Shown piece after piece: positions 17,354-27,437 of a DNA stretch of 64,000 nucleotides. Origin of the DNA: Bradyrhizobium jicamae (GTDB taxonomy: Bacteria > Pseudomonadota > Alphaproteobacteria > Rhizobiales > Xanthobacteraceae); the NCBI RefSeq assembly GCF_018130695.1, contig NZ_JAFCJX010000008.1, positions 62,001 to 126,000 of the forward strand, read 5' to 3'. The translations under genes were made by a program, and so were the position numbers. The number at the start of each line of letters is the position of its first letter. Within the stretch, counting starts at the first letter, position 1. A model generated the notes under the pieces. It was not told the DNA's origin, ran no database searches, and worked only from the letters and a program-made list of their open reading frames with translations.

Positions 17354-17788
17354 ATGTTTGGCGTATTTGGCGTACGGTCGGCATTTGCCGCCGCGATGTT
17401 GCTTTCCATTCTGGCTGTCTCGCGGGCCGAGGCAGGCGTCCTCGTTCACATCGACAAATCTTTGCAGCGCATGGCCGTCAGCGTCGATGGCGCGATGCGC
17501 TACAGCTGGCCGGTCTCGACCGGCCGCCGCGGCTACGGCACGCCGAACGGCGTCTTCCATCCGCAGATGATGGCGCGGCGCTGGTACTCGAAGAAGTATT
17601 ACAACTCGCCGATGCCGCACTCGATCTTCTTCTATGGCGGCTTTGCCATCCACGGCACCAATGATCTCGCGCGCCTTGGCGGTCCGGCCTCGCATGGCTG
17701 CGTGCGTCTGCATCCGTCGCATGCCGCGGCGCTCTACGCACTGGTCGAGCGTCAGCGCGGCAGCACCCGGATCGAGATCACGAACTGA
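17354..17788 (+). CDS. L,D-transpeptidase (YkuD domain)
   Basis: A small (144-residue) exported enzyme of the ErfK/YbiS/YkuD family, which makes 3-3 peptidoglycan cross-links or ties proteins to the wall. A signal peptide spans about residues 1-27. The active site motif is complete: HGTN at 100-103 and SHGCVRLH at 113-120, with nucleophile Cys116. The protein is little more than the catalytic domain. It is divergent from mepA, so the two wall enzymes may share regulation. A dispersed palindrome follows 17 bases after the stop. Confidence 0.92.
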   Translation: MFGVFGVRSAFAAAMLLSILAVSRAEAGVLVHIDKSLQRMAVSVDGAMRYSWPVSTGRRGYGTPNGVFHPQMMARRWYSKKYYNSPMPHSIFFYGGFAIHGTNDLARLGGPASHGCVRLHPSHAAALYALVERQRGSTRIEITN

Positions 17789-17805
17789 GCGTGGGCTCGA
17801 AATTT

Positions 17806-17893
17806 GTAGGGTGGGCAAAGCGTCAGCGTGCCCACCTTCACGAGCACGCCGCGAATGGTGGGCACGTCGCTTGCGCTCCTTTGCCCACCCTAC
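17806..17893. repeat. Dispersed palindrome GTAGGGTGGGCAAAG, copy A
   Basis: The 88-base element starts GTAGGGTGGGCAAAG and ends CTTTGCCCACCCTAC, with inner GTGCCCACC / GGTGGGCAC arms. It sits between two convergent genes. Other copies are at 32079, 43481 and (half) 44471. Confidence 0.92.
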
Positions 17894-17904
17894 GAATCTC
17901 TGCG

Positions 17905-18357
17905 CTACTTCGCCTTCCTTCTCCGATGATAGGTCAGCGCCAGCGCCACGCAGTGGCGCAGCGCGGGCTCCGGCAGCTTCTGCTTCGCGTCCAGCAGGAT
18001 GGCGCGGTTGCCGCTGTAGCTGAGCTCCGGATAGAGCTCGCGAAACGTCTCGACCAGATTGGTCTGGCAGTGGAAATAGACCGCGCATTGATCCGCGGCC
18101 GGCTTGACCTGATCGATCCGGATGGTGCTGCCGCTGCCGGTCTCGGCGGTCAGATAGCTCGGCTGTCCCCATTTCAGGGTCTCTTCCAGCGCGCCGACGC
18201 CCGGGGTGGCCCTGGCGGTCGCGAAGATCAGCCGCCGCAGCGCCAGCAGCTTTGCTTTGATCGGGGCAGGGTAGGCATCGAACAGGGCTTCCCGATCGCC
18301 AATGCCCGGACGCGATTTGCGCACTCTGACGGTCGATGGATTTGCTGACTTGGCCAC
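17905..18357 (-). CDS. DUF1801 domain protein
   Basis: About 150 residues from the GTG at 18357, which has AAGGGG just upstream; the open frame to 18438 has weaker support. The sequence has the DUF1801/YdhG pattern (an alpha/beta fold): LKWGQPSYLTAETGSGSTIR, then AVYFHCQTNLVETFRELYP. The family is small and soluble; a chaperone-like or ligand-binding role is only guessed in the literature. It is convergent with the transpeptidase gene across the repeat and divergent from the next gene. Confidence 0.75.
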   Translation of the reverse strand: MAKSANPSTVRVRKSRPGIGDREALFDAYPAPIKAKLLALRRLIFATARATPGVGALEETLKWGQPSYLTAETGSGSTIRIDQVKPAADQCAVYFHCQTNLVETFRELYPELSYSGNRAILLDAKQKLPEPALRHCVALALTYHRRRKAK

Positions 18358-18492
18358 GGTCACCCCTTCCGTCCTTTGCCAGACCAGGATAGCCGGCGAT
18401 CCGACGAAAGCCACTGACGCCTGCTGCCATGGTCGCAACTATCTGCTAATCTGGCCGTAGCTTGGCCTGCGTCAATCGAAGAGGCTTTGGCC

Positions 18493-19608
18493 GTGGCGAG
18501 TAAGGGCTTTCTGCTGATCGCCGACATCACCGGCTACACCATGTTCCTGACCAGCTCGGAGCTCGAGCATGCGCAGGGCGTGCTGGATGCGCTGTTCAAG
18601 AGCATCTTTGCCGAGATCAAGGCGCCGATCGTGCTGTCCAATCTGCAGGGCGATGCGGCGCTGGCCTATCTGCCCGATGTGAACCTGCCGCAGCCGCAAT
18701 TCCCGCTCGACGCGATCGAACGGATCTATTGCAGCTTCGCCCACACGCTGGCGACGATGCGGCTCAACACCACCTGCACCTGCAATGCCTGCCGCAACAT
18801 GGGGCAGCTCGATCTCAAATTCTTCCTGCATCACGGCATCTACGCCACGCAGACGCTGGCCGGACGCAGCGAGCTGCAAGGGCCGGAGGTGATCCGCCTG
18901 CATCGGCTGATGAAGAATTCCGTGACGAAGACCACCGGCATCAAGGCCTATGCGCTGGTCACCGAGCAGGCGGCGGATGCGATCGGGCTGCCGGACTTCT
19001 TTGCTGGCACCATCCGTCATGTCGAGCCGAGCGAGGAGTTCGGCGACACCGTCTGCTTCGTCTACGACCTCGCACCGGTGTTCGCGGCCTGGCGCGGCGC
19101 GCGGCGCATCGTGGTCGACGCGAGCGAGCCGCAGTCGCTGGAGATCGTCGAATGCGAGCTGCCGGTGCCGCCGGCGGTGGCCTGGACCTATGTCACCGAT
19201 GTCGCACGCAAGGCACAATGGCAGCAGGGCATCGACACGATATCGATGACGGGGCTGTCACGCGGCCGGGTCGGACTTGGCTCCATCCAGCACTGCGCCC
19301 ATGGCAAGGAGACGATCCTGCACGACATCGTCGACTGGCGGCCGTTCGATTACGTCACCTATCACATCCACACGCCGCTCGGCACGGTGGTGCGCGAGAC
19401 CGCGGAGTTCACGCCGCTCGACAATGGCGGCACCCGCCTGACGCTGCGCTGCGCGCGGCCGGAGAGTGCCAAACCGGTGGCGCAGGCGATCGCGCGGATG
19501 ATGATGCCGATGGTGCGAGGCAGACTGGAGCGTGAACGCCGCGCTTCGAAGGTGGCGCTGCTCAAGCTCGTGGCCGATGATCTTGCCGCGAGCCCGGCGG
19601 CGCTGTAG
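18493..19608 (+). CDS. Cyclase-like DUF2652 domain fused to an SRPBCC domain
   Basis: A 371-residue protein from the GTG at 18493 (AGAGG at 18480-18484; a TTG at 18487 is too close). The N-terminal half looks like a divergent class III nucleotide cyclase: IADITGYT (metal Asp11) and LQGDAALAY (Asp54), as in DUF2652. A Cys cluster (CTCNAC, Cys95/97/100) may bind a metal. From about residue 217 (VECELPVPPAVAWTYVTD) it has an SRPBCC/polyketide-cyclase-like ligand-binding domain. Whether it makes a cyclic nucleotide is not known; key substrate residues cannot be confirmed. Confidence 0.72.
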   Translation: MASKGFLLIADITGYTMFLTSSELEHAQGVLDALFKSIFAEIKAPIVLSNLQGDAALAYLPDVNLPQPQFPLDAIERIYCSFAHTLATMRLNTTCTCNACRNMGQLDLKFFLHHGIYATQTLAGRSELQGPEVIRLHRLMKNSVTKTTGIKAYALVTEQAADAIGLPDFFAGTIRHVEPSEEFGDTVCFVYDLAPVFAAWRGARRIVVDASEPQSLEIVECELPVPPAVAWTYVTDVARKAQWQQGIDTISMTGLSRGRVGLGSIQHCAHGKETILHDIVDWRPFDYVTYHIHTPLGTVVRETAEFTPLDNGGTRLTLRCARPESAKPVAQAIARMMMPMVRGRLERERRASKVALLKLVADDLAASPAAL

Positions 19609-21576
19609 CTACGCCGCGCCGCGCAGGCCCGCGAGGAACGTATCGACGCTGTGCGACAGTGCGGAGGCCTGTTCGCCGAGCTGGCCGGAGGCGACCAGCA
19701 CGTTGCCGGTCAGCTCGCGGGATTGACCGGCGGCGTGGCTGGCGCCGGCGACGTTGGTGGAGACCTCGCCGGTGCCGGCGGAGGCCTGCTGGACGCTGCG
19801 GGCGATCTCGCGCGTCGCCGAGCCCTGCTGTTCGACCGCAGCGGCAATCGCCGCCGCAATGCCTGATATCTCGCGGATGGTGCCGCTGATGTCGCCGATC
19901 GCGCTGACGCAATTGCCGGTGGCGGATTGAATCGCGGTGATCTGGCCGGCGATCTCCTCGGTCGCCCTGGCGGTCTGGCTGGCCAGCCCCTTCACTTCGG
20001 CGGCCACCACGGCAAAGCCGCGGCCGGCCTCGCCGGCGCGCGCCGCCTCGATGGTGGCGTTCAGCGCCAGCAAATTGGTCTGGCTTGCGATCGCGCTGAT
20101 CAGGCGCAGCACCTCGCCGATCTTCTCGGCGGAGGCGGCAAGGCCGGTCACGATATCAGTGGTCTCCCTGGCCTTGACCACGGCATTGTCGGCGACCTGG
20201 CTGGAATGGGTGACCTGACGGCCGATCTCGGTGATCGAGGACGCGAGCTCCTCCGTCGCCGCGGCCACCGCGTTGACGCTGGCGGACGCTTCCTCGGATG
20301 CTGCCGCGGCGGCCGAGGTGCGCTCCGAGGTGCCATTGACGCTGGTCGTGATCTCGCCCGCGACGCGCTGCATGTCGCCGGTGGCGCGCGACACCGCGGC
20401 GACCACGCCCTTGACGTCGGCCTCGAAGCGATCGGCCATCTGCCGCTGCAGCGCCTGCTTCTCGACCTCGGCCTTGGCCTTGTCGGCCTCCTGCGCCTCG
20501 CGCAGCGAGGAAGTCTCGATCATGCTGAGGCGGAACACGTCGACCGCCTTGGCCATGGTGCCGAGCTCGTCGCGGCGATCGCTGCCGGGAATGGTGACGG
20601 AGGTGTCGCCGCTGGAGAGGCGGTTCATCACCGCGGTGATCGCCGCCAGCGGCCGCGACAGGCCGCGTCCGAGCAGGAAGGCGAGCAACACGGCGATCGC
20701 CAGGATAGCTGCGGTCGCGAGAACCAGATTGCGCGTCGCACTGGCGGAGGCCGCCTCGTACTCGGTGGTGTCCTTGATGATCTCGATCACGCCGACCGGC
20801 TGGCCCGCATAATTCCTGATCAGCCCGACATAGAGCGCGGCCGGGCGGCCGTTCAGCTCGGTGTCGCGGCGCAGGGCCTGGCCGCCGATCACGCCCTTCA
20901 ACTCGTCGTCGTTGACCACAGCGGTGTCGCCATAGGTCGACGACAATTTCTTGAAGGCCTTGCCGTCGAACGAATGCACCGCGAGGTCGATGCCAAAGCG
21001 CTTCTTGGCGCGGTCGACGAATTCCTTGCCGAAGGCGGCGCCGACGTCGACATTGGCCACCGTCTTGCCGTCGCGCATGATCGGCGTCATGCCGAAGATC
21101 GACAACTGCTCGCGGCCGGGCTCGACGCCGACGATCGACTTTCCGGTCTTGATCGCTTCCACCACGGTGGAGCGGCGCGCGGACGCGTCATCGTCGAACA
21201 CCTTTGGCGCATGCACGCGGTAAATGGCAATGGCCGGAGCCTTCCAGAAGGTGATCAGCGGAATGCCCTGCGCCTTCGTCGCCTCCATGGCGTCGCCGAG
21301 CAGCTTGCCGAGCGCGTCGCGGTCGCCCTTGCCGGCCGCATCGACCACCGGCGGCAGGGCCGCGATCACCGAAGAGACCGCCAGTGCCGCGCGGCCCTCA
21401 TAGTCGATCGCCGCGGTCACGCTGTCATATTGCAGCTTCAGCTGCTGATCGAGCGCGAGCCGCGTCAATGCGCGCTGCTGGCTGATCGAGAAGCCGCCGA
21501 GGATGGCGCAGGCCACCGCGACGGTGAGGGAAATCGCCAGGATCAGGCGGGCGGCGATCGAAGGGGTCTTGAACAT
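19609..21576 (-). CDS. Methyl-accepting chemotaxis protein with Cache sensor
   Basis: A 655-residue chemoreceptor from the ATG at 21576 ([10 protein letters not shown]). Layout: membrane helix at about 8-30, a large periplasmic Cache-type sensor of about 250 residues ([38 protein letters not shown]), a second helix at about 285-305, HAMP, then the signalling coiled coil with the tip [20 protein letters not shown]. Cache receptors commonly bind amino acids, organic acids or other small solutes. No CheR pentapeptide is seen. It ends head to tail against the DUF2652 gene stop with no gap (19608/19609). Confidence 0.94.
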   Translation of the reverse strand: MFKTPSIAARLILAISLTVAVACAILGGFSISQQRALTRLALDQQLKLQYDSVTAAIDYEGRAALAVSSVIAALPPVVDAAGKGDRDALGKLLGDAMEATKAQGIPLITFWKAPAIAIYRVHAPKVFDDDASARRSTVVEAIKTGKSIVGVEPGREQLSIFGMTPIMRDGKTVANVDVGAAFGKEFVDRAKKRFGIDLAVHSFDGKAFKKLSSTYGDTAVVNDDELKGVIGGQALRRDTELNGRPAALYVGLIRNYAGQPVGVIEIIKDTTEYEAASASATRNLVLATAAILAIAVLLAFLLGRGLSRPLAAITAVMNRLSSGDTSVTIPGSDRRDELGTMAKAVDVFRLSMIETSSLREAQEADKAKAEVEKQALQRQMADRFEADVKGVVAAVSRATGDMQRVAGEITTSVNGTSERTSAAAAASEEASASVNAVAAATEELASSITEIGRQVTHSSQVADNAVVKARETTDIVTGLAASAEKIGEVLRLISAIASQTNLLALNATIEAARAGEAGRGFAVVAAEVKGLASQTARATEEIAGQITAIQSATGNCVSAIGDISGTIREISGIAAAIAAAVEQQGSATREIARSVQQASAGTGEVSTNVAGASHAAGQSRELTGNVLVASGQLGEQASALSHSVDTFLAGLRGAA

Positions 21577-21686
21577 GGGGGAACCCGGGCATTCCAAAGA
21601 TGAGGTTGTCCGGAAGCTCCCAGAAAATGCTTAACATTGCGCTGCATCATGGCCGTGCCTGAACGTCCGGTGCCTGCAACCGGGAG

Positions 21687-22856
21687 TCAGCGTGACATCG
21701 GCGGTCCCACCAGATTGCCGGACAGGATCGCCTTGCCCATGTCCTCGTAATGGCTGTCGCGGGCCTGGAGCTGCTGGTTGATCGCGTGCATGTCGCGCAG
21801 GCGGCGCTCGAAGCCATTGGCGCGGAACACCGCGGTGGCGCCGGCCATGTGATAGGCGGTGTCGACGATCTCGGTGGACTGATGGATGGTGGAGGTCGCG
21901 GCGAGCCGCAGCGCCACGCGATGGCCCTCCGTGAAGGGGCCGTGCGCGAGGTCGTCGAAGACTTCCGCCGCGGTGGCGAACAGATAGGCGCGGGCGCGGC
22001 GCAATTTCGCTTCGGTCAGCCCGATCAGTCCCTGCACGGCGCTGTTCTCTTTCATCGCCGAAAGACCCTGCGGCGTCTTCTTGCGCGACAGCTCGAGTGC
22101 GGCATCGAACTGCGCCCGCGCGACGCCGAGCGAGGTCGCGGCAAAGCCCATGCTGTAGATCGCATTGGTCGGGATCTTGTAGAGCGGGCCCTTCTCGCGC
22201 AGCGCCGAAGGCTCATCGCGAAGTGCGGCGAATTTTTCCGGGATGAAGAGATGGTCGACCGAATAGGAGTCGGTGCCGGTGCCGCGCAGCCCGATCACGT
22301 CCCAGACGTCGTACAATGTCGCGCTCGCGAGCGGGAACAGGATGGTGCGGATCTCGGGCGAGCCGTCCGCTTTCCTGCGCGGCGTGCCGTCGGCCTCGGT
22401 GATGCGCACATGGGCGCCGAGCCAGCTTGCCTGGCGGACACCCGAGGCAAACTCCCAGCGCGCATTCGCCCGGTAGCCGCCCGGCTCGGCACGGACGTCA
22501 TGGTTGACCGCGCCCCAGGCCAGGATTCCCTGCCTGGTGTTGAAGATTTCGTCGGCCGCATCGTGATCGATATAGGCCGAAATGACGGCGCAGACGCTGC
22601 ACTGGCCGAGGCACCACGCGGTCGACGCGTCGGCCTTGGCGATCTCCTCCTGCATCTGCATGAACGTGGCAAGCGGCACCTCGGCCCCGCCGAGGCTCTT
22701 TGGCAGCAGCGCGCGGTACAATCCGTTCTCGACCAGCGCGGAGACAACCGGTTCGGTGAGGCGCCGCGACCGCTCGATCGCATCGGCTTCCTGCCTGATC
22801 AAGGGCGCCAGCGCCCGCGCGCGTTCGACGAGGTCGATAGCGGTGGCCTTGTTCAT
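21687..22856 (-). CDS. Acyl-CoA dehydrogenase-fold flavoenzyme, HpaH/HsaA-like
   Basis: A 389-residue protein with the acyl-CoA dehydrogenase fold. The loop WCLGQCSVCAV, the WEFASGVRQASWLGAH segment and the C-terminal HMAGATAVFRANGFERRLRD fit the group D flavin monooxygenase branch (HpaH, HsaA, DszC) rather than a true dehydrogenase: no catalytic Glu for acyl-CoA is evident. Such enzymes hydroxylate aromatic or related substrates with reduced flavin from a partner reductase; no reductase gene is here. Its first codons (MNKAT) and leader resemble those of the MFS gene at 24482. Confidence 0.78.
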   Translation of the reverse strand: MNKATAIDLVERARALAPLIRQEADAIERSRRLTEPVVSALVENGLYRALLPKSLGGAEVPLATFMQMQEEIAKADASTAWCLGQCSVCAVISAYIDHDAADEIFNTRQGILAWGAVNHDVRAEPGGYRANARWEFASGVRQASWLGAHVRITEADGTPRRKADGSPEIRTILFPLASATLYDVWDVIGLRGTGTDSYSVDHLFIPEKFAALRDEPSALREKGPLYKIPTNAIYSMGFAATSLGVARAQFDAALELSRKKTPQGLSAMKENSAVQGLIGLTEAKLRRARAYLFATAAEVFDDLAHGPFTEGHRVALRLAATSTIHQSTEIVDTAYHMAGATAVFRANGFERRLRDMHAINQQLQARDSHYEDMGKAILSGNLVGPPMSR

Positions 22857-22905
22857 GCGTATCCCCGTGCCCTTGTTGTTTGCTGCTTGGTTGAGCGGGC
22901 CGCGC

Positions 22906-22922
22906 GATGGTGGCTCATCCGG
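22906..22922 (-). promoter_or_regulatory. Leader motif shared with the MFS gene, copy 1
   Basis: GATGGTGGCTCATCCGG on the plus strand lies 50-66 bases upstream of the flavoenzyme start. A near copy, GATGGTGGCCTATCCG, is at the same distance before the MFS gene. It may be a common promoter or operator. Confidence 0.4.
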
Positions 22923-23030
22923 CCGGAGAGGGCAAGGTGGGATACCACGGTGGCAGAGCAGCCATCCGCTGTACGCACGCGACTAGAGCGGGATGAATTT
23001 TGGTTGAATCGGCGCGACCGCGGATTCGGA

Positions 23031-23208
23031 TCACCTCTCCCCAGCGGGGAGAGGTCGATTTGCGCAGCAAATCGGGTGAGGGGGCGCTGCTCCAACGAGA
23101 AACCGTAACCCCTCACCCGGCGCTACGCCATAGCCGAAGCTTCGCTTCGGCGTTCTCTTAGAAGACGGCCGCCGAAGGCGGCCTATGCCTCTCCCAAGGG
23201 AGAGGTGA
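23031..23208. repeat. Dispersed inverted repeat, TCACCTCTCC type, copy 1
   Basis: The element opens TCACCTCTCCCCAGCGGGGA and closes CTCCCAAGGGAGAGGTGA, with inner GGGTGAGGGG / CCCCTCACCC arms. Related elements are at 25121, 42266 and 51751. It is non-coding. Confidence 0.85.
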
Positions 23209-23255
23209 ACTCCCGATGCGGCGTCAACTCAACCTAATCTCATTATGCTCTAGCC

Positions 23256-24482
23256 TCAGGCTGCAGCGCGGCCAAGATCCAGCGACGGCTGTCGTTTCGA
23301 CGGGAAGCTCAGCGCGACCACGACGGCGGCGAGGCCGATGGCGAAGGAACCGGCGTGCAGCCATGTGTAGCCGTGGAAGTTGTCATAGACGAGCCCGCCG
23401 GCCCACGGCCCGAGCGCCATGCCGAGGCTGGCGAAGGCCGAGACCGCGCCGAACACCGTGCCCATGATCCTTGCGCCGAAGAACTCGCGCACCAGCACGG
23501 CATAGAGCGGCATCACCCCGCCATAGGCGAGGCCGAACACGACCGACAGCGCGTAGAACTCGCCGAGCTGCGCCACCGCGAGATACGTCGCGATGCACAT
23601 GGCCTGAACGAAGAGCCCCCCGACCAGCACCGGCTTGGCGCCGAGACGATCGGCGAGCGTGCCGAGCAGCAATCGCCCGCCGAGCCCGGACATGCCGGCG
23701 ACGCTGTAGACGGTAACAGCGGTGAGCGGGGCGATGCCGCAGACCATCGCATAGGACACCATGTGGAAGATCGGCCCGGAATGCGCGGCGCAGCAGGCGA
23801 AATGCGCGCCGGCGAGCGCGACGAATTGCGGCGTGCGCAGCGCCTGTGCCGCGGTCCATTGCGTCTCCGGCGCGGCGGTGGTGTTCGCATCGGCGGCGCT
23901 TTCGTGCTGCGGCGCAGGCCGGATCAGGAAGCAGGCGGGGATCAGCAGGGCCCATGCCGCGATCCCAATGACGACCATCGCGGTGCGCCAGTCATAGGCC
24001 GTGATGAGCCAGCTCGCGGTCGGCGCGATCGTCACCGGCGCCACGCCCATGCCCGCCGACACCAGCGCCACCGCGAGGCTGCGATGCTTGTCGATCCACG
24101 CGCTCGCCAGCGCCATCATCGGCGCATAGAAGCTGCCGGCGGCAATGCCGATCAGCACGCCGAAGCAGAGCAGGAATTGCCACAGGCTTTGCGCCTGACT
24201 TGCAGTCACCAATCCGAGGCCGAGCAACAGGCTGCCCGCGAGCACGACAATGCGGGTACCGAAGCGATCCGACAGCGCGCCCCAGAGGAATGCCGCAAAC
24301 CCCATGAACAGGAAATCCAGCGTCGCCGCCGCCGACACACCCGCGCGCGACCAGCCCATCGCCTCCGAGATCGGCTGCAGGAATACCGCGAGCGACAGCA
24401 TCGTGCCAAAACCGACACAGGTCATCAGCGCACCCGCGCCGACGATCACCCAGCCATAGTCGAACCGCGTGGCCTTGCTCAT
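23256..24482 (-). CDS. MFS transporter, oxalate/formate (monocarboxylate) antiporter-like
   Basis: A 408-residue, 12-helix permease of the major facilitator superfamily. The A-motif between helices 2 and 3 is WGALSDRFGTRIVV, and its counterpart in the second half is LGTLADRLGAKPVL. The opening (YGWVIVGAGALMTCVGFGTM) is typical for the OFA/monocarboxylate porter branch, which carries small organic acids. A shared leader and head-to-tail placement suggest that it works with the flavoenzyme encoded downstream at 21687. The substrate is not known. Confidence 0.88.
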   Translation of the reverse strand: MSKATRFDYGWVIVGAGALMTCVGFGTMLSLAVFLQPISEAMGWSRAGVSAAATLDFLFMGFAAFLWGALSDRFGTRIVVLAGSLLLGLGLVTASQAQSLWQFLLCFGVLIGIAAGSFYAPMMALASAWIDKHRSLAVALVSAGMGVAPVTIAPTASWLITAYDWRTAMVVIGIAAWALLIPACFLIRPAPQHESAADANTTAAPETQWTAAQALRTPQFVALAGAHFACCAAHSGPIFHMVSYAMVCGIAPLTAVTVYSVAGMSGLGGRLLLGTLADRLGAKPVLVGGLFVQAMCIATYLAVAQLGEFYALSVVFGLAYGGVMPLYAVLVREFFGARIMGTVFGAVSAFASLGMALGPWAGGLVYDNFHGYTWLHAGSFAIGLAAVVVALSFPSKRQPSLDLGRAAA

Positions 24483-24524
24483 GCGTTTCCCCGGCGCTGT
24501 TGTTGTTTTGGTACGCGCGGGGGA

Positions 24525-24540
24525 GATGGTGGCCTATCCG
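24525..24540 (-). promoter_or_regulatory. Leader motif shared with the flavoenzyme gene, copy 2
   Basis: GATGGTGGCCTATCCG lies 43-58 bases upstream of the MFS start. The flanking bases up to the start also align with the leader at 22857-22922. Confidence 0.4.
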
Positions 24541-24632
24541 CGGCCCATGGGCAATATGACGGGCAACATGCCTCTCATTCCAAGATCAGCTGAACGTGAG
24601 TTGCTTGCGCAAGATGTCGCAGCGACGCGCGT

Positions 24633-24962
24633 CTACCCGCACTGCCACGCGCGCCCGATCGGCGTCCAGGTCCAGCACGGGCCATAGCTGCCGCCATTGT
24701 AGCGGCCGCGGTAGAAGCCGGGCTGGCCGAAATAGTGCCAGTCTCCGCCATACCAATATTGCGGCGAATAATCCGGCACGCCGCGGGCTGCGCCGCGCGC
24801 GCCCAACACGGGCACGGTGTTGTTGGGCGGCTGGCGATAGCCGGGCAGGAAGCCGTAGCCGTGCCAGCGCGCGGAGCGCTGCTTGTGCGCCGGTGCGGCT
24901 GAGGTCACGGCGGGGAGCAGCGAGAGAATGACGATGATCGAGAGAGATGAGATGCGCGACAT
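24633..24962 (-). CDS. Small exported Gly/Tyr/Trp-rich protein
   Basis: A 109-residue protein with a signal peptide (MSRISSLSIIVILSLLPAV, cleaved after about TSAA). The mature part is rich in Tyr, Trp and Gly (YSPQYWYGGDWHYFGQPGFY). Similar short aromatic-rich exported proteins are common in Bradyrhizobium and are of unknown function. Two cysteines near the C-terminus (PCWTWTPIGRAWQCG) could form a disulfide. It lies upstream of the MFS gene on the same strand, but 150 bases separate them. Confidence 0.65.
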   Translation of the reverse strand: MSRISSLSIIVILSLLPAVTSAAPAHKQRSARWHGYGFLPGYRQPPNNTVPVLGARGAARGVPDYSPQYWYGGDWHYFGQPGFYRGRYNGGSYGPCWTWTPIGRAWQCG

Positions 24963-25120
24963 CAGCGCAACATAGTCGGCGCGTTGCTCGGTGGCGATTC
25001 AAATCGAGGTGCGAATTCGAGACAGTCGTTCCGAAGTGTTGCGGAACGGAAACCTGTGTCTCGGCTACACCCAGGGCAATCGCATATGGGATCCGAGTGA
25101 TGTGGGCGCCGGCGATGGTC

Positions 25121-25250
25121 TCCCTCTCCCGCTTGCGGGGGAGGGCGGGGTGGGGGTGTCTCCGCACTGGGAATCCCTCTGTGGAAATACCCCCACCCGC
25201 CACGCATCTTGCGATGCGCGTCGGCCTCCCCCGCAAGCGGGAGAGGCGAA
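25121..25250. repeat. Dispersed inverted repeat, CTCTCCCGC type, copy 2
   Basis: CCTCTCCCGCTTGCGGGGGA near the left end is mirrored by TCCCCCGCAAGCGGGAGAGG at the right end, with GGTGGGGGT / ACCCCCACC inside. It belongs to the same general family as 23031. Confidence 0.85.
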
Positions 25251-25444
25251 CTGAGCAAGCCGACAGGCTCGCGCACTCATATGCGATTGCCCGCGGCTAT
25301 GTCGCAGGCCTGCATCCCACGAACCGCGATGATGGCATTATGCACCTGATTTGCCCGACACGTCAAATAATATTCGCAAAATACGAAGTGCGGCGCTTGC
25401 GCCGCCGGCTACTGTGCATGGGGTTGTTTTCGAGATTTTGTTAT

Positions 25445-25467
25445 CCGGCCTCCAAAAGTCAGGCCGG
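25445..25467 (-). terminator. Probable terminator of lepA
   Basis: CCGGCCT (25445-25451) pairs with AGGCCGG (25461-25467), starting 7 bases after the lepA stop. The tail on the minus strand (ATAACAAAATC) has only a weak T run. Confidence 0.5.
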
Positions 25468-25473
25468 TCCGCC

Positions 25474-27285
<1,812 letters not shown>

Positions 27286-27437
27286 GGGGCGCGGGATAGC
27301 ATCCGGCCCCCCAAGCGGCAACCATATTGCAGCATTTTGCAGGGGGATCGCAGCGAATCAGTCAGGTTTTTCAACGGTCCCGGGCGATCGATTTCCGACC
27401 GGGCGTCTGCTAGTTCTGGAGGCAGCAAAGGGCTGAC

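Larger units (their letters stand above)
22857..23255. other. 399-base intergenic region holding leader and repeat
   Basis: Next to the flavoenzyme gene lies a leader similar to that of the MFS gene (22906-22922). The rest is mostly the dispersed repeat at 23031-23208. No gene or RNA was recognised. Confidence 0.7.
24963..25473. other. 511-base intergenic region with repeat and lepA terminator
   Basis: It holds the dispersed repeat at 25121-25250 and the hairpin at 25445-25467. The part at 25260-25440 shows nothing recognisable; the open frames there have no coding character. Confidence 0.7.
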
